Origin: Opisthocomus hoazin
Taxonomy: Eukaryota; Chordata; Aves; Opisthocomiformes; Opisthocomidae
Reading direction: 5' to 3'
NCBI RefSeq assembly: GCF_030867145.1
Contig: NC_134415.1
Location: 66,617,300 to 66,681,299 of the forward strand
DNA: 64,000 nt
In this document: in pieces, positions 14,521 to 50,400 of the stretch
Numbering within the stretch: position 1 is the stretch's first letter
Layout of the letters: the number at the start of each line of letters is the position of its first letter
Made by a program: the position numbers and the translations under genes
Notes under the pieces: model-generated
What the model was told of the DNA's origin: nothing
Database searches by the model: none
What the model saw: the letters and a program-made list of their open reading frames with translations, nothing else

Positions 14521-17500
14521 CCTGAAACTTTCTTCTTCACCGTTTGACAGGGCTCCTCTGACAGATGTGTGCGCAGAGCGCATCTTGGAGCCAGAGTGAT
14601 GAGTAGTAATTTAATCAAGTAGTAAAAGTTGTTTCCCCATGAAATGAAATGTCCTCGGGTGTGAGTCGAGCTAGTCTGTAAATGCGGATCCATGCAGTCT
14701 GAGAAGCGGAGGCTCTTTTAAAAAAAAAATTTTGAAAATCAGCAATTGTTCTGATACTCAAATGGATTGGAAAAGTGCCTTGCAGAAATGTCATGTATCA
14801 AGACTGCGATAAAACCAACAACCTGATCACAAATAATTTATGGAAAAATAATAGCAGAGTGAATACATTTTACAGCCCTTCACAATGAGCTGTATAACCA
14901 CTGCCAGCTTGCAAACACAACTGAAGGCAGAAATTGGACCTCTGTGGTCCATCTTCATTATCTTACCCACATTAGTCACTGAAAGAAAAAAACAGTCACA
15001 GACTTCAGTGAAAACTGCTGAGACATTGAAATCGAGTTCAAAGAAAAGAGGCAAACAAAGGGAACAAGTGCATTTGGTCAGGAAAAATGACTTCTGTTTG
15101 AATGAAAACATTAGGCTGGTGACTGGAAGATGTGGCCAGCATCTTTCCCCACCCACCTAGGCAAAATGCCACCATTGCACCTGAGTAAGATCTGGGCTAT
15201 TGACTAAATCCACCTGTCCTGGGGAACAAGGAGGCAGGCAAGACGCAGACCAGTGCCTCACAATTGTTCTTTCCTGAACTGAAATATTTTTGACCTGCTC
15301 TTTTCCATTTTTTTGATTTTTTTTTTTTGAAAAAAACATTTAAAATAGATTTCTAGGAACAAGGGCTTTTTCTGTCCTTTGCCATCATTCCTGCCTCAAA
15401 TCAGAGCTAAGGTAGAAATACGATTACATGTGGCAGGGGTGAGAGGTGGTGATGATTATGACACTCCAATCATTACCCTAGAGAAACACCCTTTGTTTAC
15501 GTGCCTGACGTGGCCTGTGTGGGCTTGAGGGAGGGCTGGTGGCCATTGACCTGGCTGGCCTGGATGACAATCGATCAAGACTGCAAATACTAAGGCAAAA
15601 AACTTTTCTTCTGGCGTTTTTGAAGGATCACTCTGCTACAGAATGTTCAATGCTGCGTTGTGCTTTACCGTCAGCAGACTTGCTATTTTGGCTCCTAACG
15701 ACAAAGTCTGGCTCTTTCATTCAAGCTGCAATGTTTTTTCCCAAACCGATCCAAGCTCTGGCACTTTTTTGGTTTAGGCTTATAGCTGTCACATAGGTCA
15801 GACCTGTGGGAGTTGAACCCCTGGGACTCTCTGTATAGAGAATTAGACGGTCTAGCTGGGAAACACCTCACGCTCTGGTATTTTCCTTTATTTTTGCCCT
15901 GGCTCCTTTGCCTCTTCGTTTTTAATTAGTGGCACATGCTGAAATGATAATTTAAATTCTTTTCAGAAATCAAAAGAATTCCCACTGACAACATTATTAA
16001 GTTATAATTACAGTGAAGAAAAAATGTTAATAGGAATTTGAGCCAAATATCTACTCTCCATTAAATGAGAACTTGACTGAACCTGTTTTCCCTTCCTTTT
16101 GGTAGGTTATTCTAGGTTTAAACGCGTCAGGGGTGGCTATACACCTGCACAAAGGGCCACTGCAAGGCCAAGTAGCCATCGTCAAGACCATTTACAGGGA
16201 CCTGTCTCGCGATAGGTCTCACCTGACCGAGGCTCAAGATGGAATTTAACAGGCAGGTAAGTCTTCTCTTGGACCTCTGAAAGGAAGACGTGTATTTCAG
16301 ACGGAGAGAGGAACATGGTCACACAGGACATTTGTGTGAGAAAGACACGTAGGCGGTGGCACTTCGCTGCAAAGGAAACTTAGCGAGTATTGGTGGGGGA
16401 AAAAGAATCAGGTTCCTGGGCTACAGCATTCACACAAAGCCTCTTCCTTCGCTCACGCTGAGCGCCACATGCGTGCAGAAACATATGCAAATCAGCCTTA
16501 ATCTATGGAGTGTTTTGCAATTTCAATGAAATGAGGGGAAAAAGAAACATTTTCCTCTGTATTAGCTCTAGGTGTGCCCATCAACAAGACAATTATTGCA
16601 ATGGTTTTGCATGTTAAAAATGAGTTTTAAAGCAACCGAAGGTGTAGAGGGAAAAAACCCCAGACCTGATGGTGGGCACCTGCAGGGTGAGCCTCCGTGC
16701 TTCCCCGCACCGCCGAAACTCAGCCACGCTTTGTGTGCCTGCAGCTGGAGAGGGCTCCAGCTTTGCCTCGAAGACCTGTTGTAAGCTTGGTGTTTCTTTT
16801 TCCCTTTTTTTTTTTTTTTTTCCTTTTAAGCCGTAATGCGTTGCTTAAGCTGCGGCATGCCTCAAAGGCAGACCTTTCCCTCTTCTCACGTTGCACACCA
16901 CCGAGTCCCGCAGTCCTCCCTCCCATCTTGCACAAGTGTTTTCACAGTGTGAGCCCGCAGCCTGTGCACAGGCAAGCGCTCCCGCAGGCTTCCCCTTCTC
17001 TGAAATCCATAGCCAGCGCTGGGGTCCTGCCCGCTGCGAAAATACCTCAGGGCTGGCTTTCCCCCGGCCCCCCAGCCCCAAACCGCACACGGTGGGGCGG
17101 ATGGGAAACGTGGGCCAAACTTGGGAGGGGGCTGCTGCAGGCACCAGTTCCTTGCTCATGCGGGAAGTCAAAAGTACACGAGAAAGGATCTTGCAGAGGG
17201 TGGAGAAGGCCTTTTTGCTCCTCCCCTTCTGTGCACGGTGCGGCATGAGGGCCAGCACGTGGCTTGGGCTGGGAGGACTGGGCAGGCTGGTGGGGGAGGC
17301 TGGAAGGCACTTCTGGGGGCTCTCAGCCAATATGGGGTGGCTACACAAGCTTGGAAATGGGAATTATTTCCTTCACAGAGCTGAAGGCTGCTCTCAAGAA
17401 TATCAGTCTGACTTTGAAGCACTTCCACCAACTTAAATTTCAACAAACAATTGATTTTCAGGCTACTAAATAATATGCAAGTTTTTTCCTGGCAGGTTGC

Positions 17501-18094
17501 ATCTTTTTTCTCTTTTTTTGTGTTATTGGCAATTGCTTTTACTCCCTAGCATTCCTGGGGTTGAATGTCCTCAGCGCTTCTGCTGCACGAGACTGCAGGT
17601 CTGCCCAATTATTTGCTGTGCAGTGTAATGCAGCAGATTTCAAAGTATATCCTCACCTGTGGTTTCTTAAGACAAACGTGAAAAAATCTGTTCTACAGTA
17701 TAGGAACTCCAGAATATTTTGCTCTTGTTCAGCTGGTTCCTGATCTGATGGTCTTAGACTAAGAACTACATTACCCAGGATGTTTGGCGACCAGCAGCTT
17801 TGCACAGAAGGTGCAGTAAGCCTCCCGCCGCCTGAGGCTGACCTGGACTTTGGTGTCACCAGAGATGTGCCTCGAGTCCACAACATGCTCAATACTCAGT
17901 GTTTCATGCTGTGCTCCTTCCACTTTCCCTAACCATCAATGAGAACCGGGGATGCTGAGGCTACCTATGGTGTGCAAAACTCTATTCCTTACTTATCTAA
18001 GTGTGCTGGAAAAACACTTCTTGGCTTGATTGTTGCCCATAACAACACCGCCAAAACACTAAAGACAAACAAGATTAGGAGACCATGCGGGTTT
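14521..18094. other. Intergenic DNA just beyond the MYB poly(A) site
   Basis: No gene recognised. It includes a T17 run at 16805-16821. A GC-richer part at about 16680-17330 carries overlapping frames of up to 183 codons, but these are low-complexity and dissimilar to any family I know. Confidence 0.55.
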
Positions 18095-18112
18095 AAGTAA
18101 AAAAGAACACAC

Positions 18113-18118
18113 TTTATT
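18113..18118 (-). terminator. MYB: MYB distal poly(A) signal AATAAA
   Basis: AATAAA on the minus strand. It is followed in the sense direction by a GTGTTCTTTTTTAC-type G/U- and U-rich stretch, as expected for a downstream element. Cleavage is expected roughly at 18090-18100. Confidence 0.8.
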
Positions 18119-18373
18119 TATCTACAAGGCAGTACATTGTTGTATAAAAAATTAAGTGCAGATGAAGCTGCACCAAATGCTATTAAGGCAGCAAAGTCAG
18201 AGGCTGTTATAAAAAAATAAAATAAAATCAGTGTTTTGCCATATCGATAAAAATTTGGTATGGCGGTACAAAGAACCATGTATTTCTAAGAACCTGATTT
18301 AGTACACAAGACCCAAGTTAGGGATCAATTAGCTAGACATGGAACAAAACAGACAACATGAACAAGACAGTGT

Positions 18374-18381
18374 TCTCCCAA
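18374..18381 (-). promoter_or_regulatory. second miR-150 target site (8-mer seed)
   Basis: The plus strand TCTCCCAA equals miR-150 bases 1-8, so the UTR carries a full 8-mer match. It lies about 880 nt from the first site, nearer the poly(A) site. Confidence 0.75.
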
Positions 18382-18626
18382 ACATATGAAGGTGCAATGC
18401 ATGCTGTTACAAACCAATGAGAAACAAAACAACATATCCAGACCAAAAAAAAAAAAAAAATCTCCCAGGAACAGTGTTCAAAAATATTGCTTATAAAAAA
18501 AGGGGAAAAAATATAAATGACGTAAAAAAATTAAAATAAAAAAGTCTGAAATGCTAGTGCATAGTCAATTAGCTAACATCAACATTTGTTTTCTTTCCAT
18601 ATAAAGCTCTACTGCTCCTTTTACAC

Positions 18627-18634
18627 TAGCAGCA
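18627..18634 (-). promoter_or_regulatory. miR-15/16-family 8-mer seed site (downstream of pair)
   Basis: A second TAGCAGCA on the plus strand, start-to-start spacing 28 nt from the other. That lies within the range in which neighbouring microRNA sites tend to act cooperatively. Confidence 0.75.
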
Positions 18635-18654
18635 TGTCTACACGCTAAGGTCTG

Positions 18655-18662
18655 TAGCAGCA
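18655..18662 (-). promoter_or_regulatory. miR-15/16-family 8-mer seed site (upstream of pair)
   Basis: The plus strand TAGCAGCA is identical to bases 1-8 of the miR-15/16 family. It is one of two such sites 28 nt apart, and MYB is a described miR-15a/16 target. Confidence 0.75.
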
Positions 18663-19048
18663 AAACACAGTATTCATTTGGCATTTACAAAATTAAATTA
18701 CTGAATAAAAATATAATTTTTCTCATAAATCTATGTTTCATACAGTAATATTTTTTTTAAAGCAAGCTAGTTACCCCCCCCAACAGAAACACACAATGTA
18801 TAATGGTCTAGAACCATAACAGAATGAAAGAGTATTTCAAGAGGCATGGATGTTTGAGCATTCACGATCTTGATCAGTTTTTTCCCTTTGCACAGACACA
18901 GTAATGCTTTTCACTTCAGTATTTTACACCAATGCTTTTTGTTCAGTGATTTAAAAAACATCTGTTTGAGTACCTGCTCTTTTATTATTAAAAAAAAAAA
19001 AAGAAACAAACAAAACCCCACCCCTGGCTAGCACATCACTGAAATAAC

Positions 19049-19055
19049 AATACTG
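19049..19055 (-). promoter_or_regulatory. miR-200b/200c/429 seed site
   Basis: The plus strand AATACTG matches bases 2-8 of the miR-200b/c/429 family. MYB has been reported as a target of this family in mammals. A single 7-mer alone is weak evidence. Confidence 0.5.
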
Positions 19056-19257
19056 GTGTATTAGGTCTGCTTGATCTCAAAAAGTACAAAAAAATTACCT
19101 TTATTGTAGGTCTGCATTTAAGATCATTAATTACTGATTCAAACTTAATACCTAATAATTTAGGCAAGTATCATTTATTTAAAAAAAAAATTCCTCTTAA
19201 GTTGGGTGAAATCCAACAAGAATATATATGCTGAGTGACTAAATGCACTTTGTGCTG

Positions 19258-19275
19258 CTCCCAACTGTTGTACCA
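19258..19275 (-). promoter_or_regulatory. miR-150 target site (seed plus 3' pairing)
   Basis: The plus strand reads CTCCCAACTGTTGTACCA. As I recall the mature miR-150-5p sequence, this equals its bases 2-19 except for two central positions, so the UTR can pair at bases 2-9 and 12-19. miR-150 repression of MYB is established in mammalian lymphocytes. Confidence 0.85.
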
Positions 19276-19391
19276 CAACAAAGATAGGCTCTTCTCCCGT
19301 TCATGAAAAGTCTTCGTGCAGAGGAACAGGAATTTCCCAGCAGAGGTGAAGTGTTCTCAAAACCATAATGCTTCTCTGGCCGGCGACCCTT

Positions 19392-46110
<26,719 letters not shown>

Positions 46111-46228
46111 CCTCGCACCGGCCGCTGGGGGAGGAGGACGGGGGGAGCCCGCCGCCCGCCGCCGCGCCCCGCCGCCGGGCTGCGCCCAGGTACTCCGCCG
46201 CCGCGCACGGGAGTGCCGAGGAGCCGCG

Positions 46229-46243
46229 GGAGGAGGAGGAGGA
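46229..46243 (+). repeat. (GGA)5 tract near the MYB start
   Basis: Five consecutive GGA triplets on the strand opposite the gene, with another G/A-rich cluster at 46127-46145. The human MYB promoter has GGA repeats just downstream of its start that fold into G-quadruplexes and affect promoter activity; this looks like the bird equivalent. Confidence 0.7.
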
Positions 46244-46316
46244 AACAGGTTGAGATTAAAGAGTAAACTCTGTAAACAGAGATGCCATCAAACAAAGGGC
46301 CCCTGGACACTCCCCC

Positions 46317-46326
46317 TCCCGCCAAA
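46317..46326 (-). promoter_or_regulatory. E2F consensus site in MYB promoter
   Basis: The minus strand reads TTTGGCGGGA, a full E2F consensus, about 210 bp upstream of the ATG. E2F control of MYB at G1/S is established in mammals. Confidence 0.7.
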
Positions 46327-46342
46327 TCTGGCGCCCCTGCAG

Positions 46343-46353
46343 TGCGCAGGCGC
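46343..46353. promoter_or_regulatory. NRF1-like site
   Basis: TGCGCAGGCGC matches the NRF1 palindromic consensus (GCGCA-N-GCGC type). It lies 17 bp from the E2F site. Confidence 0.5.
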
Positions 46354-46445
46354 CGGCAGCCGCGCGGCGGGCCCGTGCCGCGGCGGCGGGGCGCGGGGCG
46401 GGCGGCGGGAGGTGGGGGCCGCGCGCCCGGCGGGGACCTCCCGCC

Positions 46446-46467
46446 ACGCCCCGCCCCGCCCCGCCCC
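46446..46467 (-). promoter_or_regulatory. GC-box (Sp1-type) array
   Basis: Four back-to-back CCCCG units on the plus strand give overlapping GGGGCGGGG boxes on the minus strand, roughly 340 bp upstream of the ATG. Confidence 0.6.
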
Positions 46468-46934
46468 GGCGGGCCCCAGCGGCCGCAGCCCCGCGTCCCC
46501 GCTCTGCTCGAGGGGGCCGGGGGGCAGCCGTCCCCGGTCCCCCCTCACCCCGGGCACGGCGGGTGGGGAAGGGGAGTCCCGCCGTGGAGCGGCGCGGCCC
46601 CCCCCCCCCCCCCGGGGGTACCGGGGACCCCCTCCGGGCCAGGCAGGCGCGTCCCTCCGCGGGTGCACCTGCTCCGCTGCCTGCGCGGCCGGCGGGCCGG
46701 CTGCGACCCCCCCGGGAGGCAGAAAGTGAAAGGGGGGGACGGGGGATCCGCGGGGACTACGGGGCGGGACGGGGCCGGGGGCTGCCCGGCGGGGGATTCC
46801 CGCTGCGGTTCCCCTGGCCGCTGCCCGGCGGGGACGGTGCCTGCCGCCGCGGCGGGAGAGGCGGCGGGGCGTCCGACGGCCTCCGGAGAGCACGGGCTTT
46901 TTTTTCTTTTTTTTTTTTTTTTTTGATACAGAAA

Positions 46935-46941
46935 TGAGTCA
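46935..46941. promoter_or_regulatory. AP-1 motif TGAGTCA
   Basis: A perfect AP-1 heptamer about 825 bp upstream of the MYB ATG, next to a long T-run at 46899-46924. A single motif, function unknown. Confidence 0.35.
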
Positions 46942-47047
46942 GGAGGTGAAAAATGGCGAAACATGCAAAGCTCCCGGGCCGCGCCGCTGCCTGAGGAGCC
47001 GGGGCTGCGCGGCGGTTTCGGCGCGCTCGCCCTTCCCTCGCAGGGCC

Positions 47048-47067
47048 GCGGCTCATCAATGAGCCGC
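47048..47067. repeat. Perfect 20-bp inverted repeat in the upstream CpG island
   Basis: GCGGCTCAT-CA-ATGAGCCGC has a perfect 9-bp stem and a 2-bp centre. It lies about 940 bp upstream of the MYB ATG. It could be a dimeric factor site or a cruciform; function unknown. Confidence 0.7.
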
Positions 47068-47480
47068 CGACGGGGCGGGCCGGGGCGGGCCGGGACGCGG
47101 GGCCGCTCCCCGAGGGCCGAGGCGGGCTCCGGGCCCGCTGCTCCCCCCCTCCCGCGGCGGGGCGTCCCGGGGACCGTGCGTGGGGCAGCCCCCGCCGCCG
47201 CCCCGTCGGGTCCGTCGTGTCCCGCGGGCTCCCGCAGCGGGGTCCACCGCCGCTCGGCATCGCACCTCGCCCCAGCCTGGCCGCAGGGTGCCCGGCGGCC
47301 GCGCTTCAGCTTTCGGCAAAGCGCGCGCTGCCATCAGCGGGGAGCAAGGCTGCTCAGATCCCTGAGATCTTCTGAGGGCTTTTTCCCCTGGTAAAGGCGT
47401 GTTCGGGGAACGCGGGGAGCCTGGCGGCCAGAGCAAAGGCGGGATGACACCTCGGCGCCCATGCCAGCTCGCCACCCTCC

Positions 47481-50400
47481 CTGGGTGCTGGGGACGCTGC
47501 GTTTCGTTCCTTTGGGAAAGCAAGCAACCGACGCAGAATCAAAGCCAGTAACAGTCCACGAAAGGACAGCTTTGAGTGTGTAAAATGCCGCTTTCGTTAC
47601 TGCTAACGGGAACGGTACTCTGCTAGGACCCGACCCCGAATTCTTGACAGGAATCCATTTAAAAATAGGAGAGCCTCCGAAGCGCTGCTTAGGTGCGCCG
47701 GAGGCCTGGAGCCGGGCCCGTGGTCAGCGCGGTGGTGAGCCTGCGGCAGGGCGTGCGGGGTCTGCGCGGCAGGGCAGGCACTGCTGGCAGGCGCTGCTTG
47801 CTCCGGCACTGAAAAATGTCCATTTCGCTGAAACGTCGTGGTCGTGTCGCCTGTAGTACCCGCAGAGGTACAAATAAAGCCGTGCGAGGTTATCTCTTCC
47901 TGCTTCTGCGGGAAGCATTTTCCCTTGTTGATTTTTGCAAATATTTTGGTGTTAACCAAGACAAATCCAACATCTTCCCCATTTGGATGTAAATTCCCTG
48001 AATAAATGCAAAGAACGTCTGTTATTGCTCTCAAGAGAACTGTTAATATGCACAATTTTCTTCTGAAGGTTTTGTGTAAGACTACATTTCTTCTCCAGTG
48101 ACTCTGAATAAACACTTTTTTCCTTCCCAGATTGAACACCATCCCACCCCCCCCATATCTGGCTTATAAGAATATTTAAAGTTGCAAAGAAAACGTGTTT
48201 TTACTACGTTCAAAATAAAGAGGGAGACGACACCTCCACTCCACGCAGGTTTAAAGATCAGCCTTCCCCCAGCCTGCCTAGATAAAACCCACTAAAATCA
48301 GCGAGGTGTGCGCATACACTCCGCTGGTGCTGCTTCATTCTTAAATGTTCACAATTTTGGTAAAAACGAGCCATGACTGCACTGTTTTATTTTCTTTCCT
48401 GAGCATCTGCAGCCTGAGGCAATTTGGGGGGTGAGGGTTCTTTATAATACACCCTTGCCAAAGCCCTAAAGACAAAGAAATCATCCTTCTGCATCCGGAC
48501 TTGGAGATCATATGCCCTGGACGTTCGGTAGAGGACGACTTCTTACACTACCCTTCCAACTTCATTAATTAGTGATGTCTCTGAGCCTATTTATAGTAAT
48601 TGCATCAACTGACGGAGTAATTGTAAACAGTGTAACTGCACGTTCTGGTGATTTTTTACTCACACAAATTATGTAAGTAATTTAATAAAAGTAATTATGT
48701 CAATGGTGAACAGACATTGAATTGCTTGGTTTCCTGCGCCTCCACTACAAACACAAACCTCAAAATGGAGTTAAAAGGATGTGAAGAAACTTTCAAGAAT
48801 CCCAGTTCAACACCAAACCCGAGACGTGTCTTCATCCTTAGTGTTTTCCTGTTGGGATCTGCTGCGTAGCTGGCGCGACTTGGGCTGAGTGTTGCCAGCG
48901 CTGGTGAGCTAGGCACAACCAAACAGAACAGGAGTCCTGAAGGAAATTTAGCTGGGAGAAGCAGAACAGCAAGCCCGAACACCGGGATTTTTCCGGATGG
49001 ACAGCAGGCGGTTGCACAAATTCTTTTTAGGCTTCGGAAAATCCCAGCAGCAATCCCTGCCTATGTGTTGTTCCTACATTTTGCTGGGTTTGTCACAGAA
49101 TCTGCAAGGAATACTGTGAAATCAGTGTCTGACTACTTACGTGATCACACTCACACACATGGTTTTTTTCTATCAATCACAAGTGTCACAAAGAGCCACC
49201 TTTCTTTCCCTCCGGTCTGGAAGCATCTTAGAATGCCAGAAGCATTTTTATAAATGCCTGTTAATATGTGCTTTTTTGTTTACTTTCTGCATTTCTCTCA
49301 GCTTCTGCAGTGAAAAACAACAAGCAACTTTCACTTTTTTAGTTTCACTTTTAGACTGGAGTTACTGTAAAGTTTCAAATGCAGTTGTGGTATTTTTATC
49401 ATTGAAAATCAGATGTTTTTTGATATTCTGGCCAGAAATATTTTCAATAAATATTGTTAGCACATTTGAAGCAAAATAAAAATGTATGTTTTCCTTTAAT
49501 ACAGACTTTCTAATGTAAGTTCCTCAGAAGATAAGAACGTTGATTAAAAGGTCTGGGGAGGAAGGCGGGAGAATGGGGTTTAATGCCGGTTGTGTCACAT
49601 ACCGAGTCACTCAGAGGCAGGTCTCCAGCCAGGTTCCCCTGCCCGTGGATGTAAATTACACCCAGCACCGTGCATCGACATTTTTGTTGGGGTGAAAGGT
49701 GCTGTAGGCGTGGGCCGGGCTGGTGGCCGCGCTGCTGTCGGCCTGCTGAGGGCTACCTGCCTCCAGGGTCGCTGGATGTCTCGCCACCCAGATTCGCGTG
49801 GACTCCGAGAACAGCAGACACGGAGGTGTGAGTGGCAACCACCCGCCCTGCTGAAAACGGGTGTTGTGTGGACCTCGTTAAGGCCAAAATGGAGACCAAA
49901 CTGTGGGCCAGCGGGAGACGTGGCTGCCTTCCTGCCATCCTACCCACGTTTTGTTGCAGCCAGGCTAGCAAGGGCAGCGAGCTGAAGGGAAACTGCTTCA
50001 GCAGCTGGAAACAAGATCCCCCCCCCCCTGCAGGCTATGCGTCCATGTGCTTAGAGAAAGAAGGAGGTGCTCTGCTGGCTCCTGCTCCAGCTGTGTAGAT
50101 GGCACAGCCTAGATCTTCAGGTTAGCACATCTGGTTTCAGCACATGGCATTCTAAAGCTTGCTACGCCACTGTTGCCCCGTGGTTACACCGGAGCCCCTA
50201 CACTGAAAATCTGCAGTGTGTTCTGGTATGAGACTGGAGTAAGACTGCAACGATTCGGGCTTACCAGTTGACTGCATTATTTCTTTTTGTTTGTTTATTT
50301 TTAAAGTATAGTTGGGTTTAGCCCAGGTCTGGTAGCAATAAGAATCCAGTGATAAGGTTAGACTGGATCAGTTGATACTATATATGAAAGAGATTACCAA

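Larger units (their letters stand above)
18095..19391 (-). other. MYB: MYB 3' untranslated region
   Basis: About 1.3 kb of A/T-rich sequence between the TGA and the most distal good poly(A) signal. The cleavage point is estimated, not seen. Other AATAAA hexamers on the minus strand, near 19169-19174, 19099-19104 and 18977-18982, could give shorter forms. It holds several microRNA seed matches, listed separately. Confidence 0.85.
46111..46520 (-). promoter_or_regulatory. MYB: MYB promoter and 5' UTR region
   Basis: Upstream of the ATG, with no TATA box at a plausible position and dense GC boxes, as expected for this promoter. It contains (GGA)5 on the template strand, a FOX-like TGTTTACA (46271-46278), an E2F consensus, an NRF1-like site and a GC-box array. 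The transcription start is inferred to lie between about 46150 and 46320. Confidence 0.7.

Noticed and set aside
16697..17248. 183-codon plus-strand frame and overlapping frames
   Set aside because: Several frames of similar length are open on both strands of the same GC-richer stretch, none with a recognisable domain, so this is a composition effect.
1..18094. Possible AHI1 3' exons (plus strand)
   Set aside because: Expected by synteny, but no frame resembles the SH3 domain or C-terminal tail of AHI1, so none is reported.
46899..46924. Poly(A) tail (minus strand) of a retrocopy near the promoter
   Set aside because: No retrocopied exon sequence precedes the A-run and no target duplication is evident; it is treated as a simple homopolymer run.
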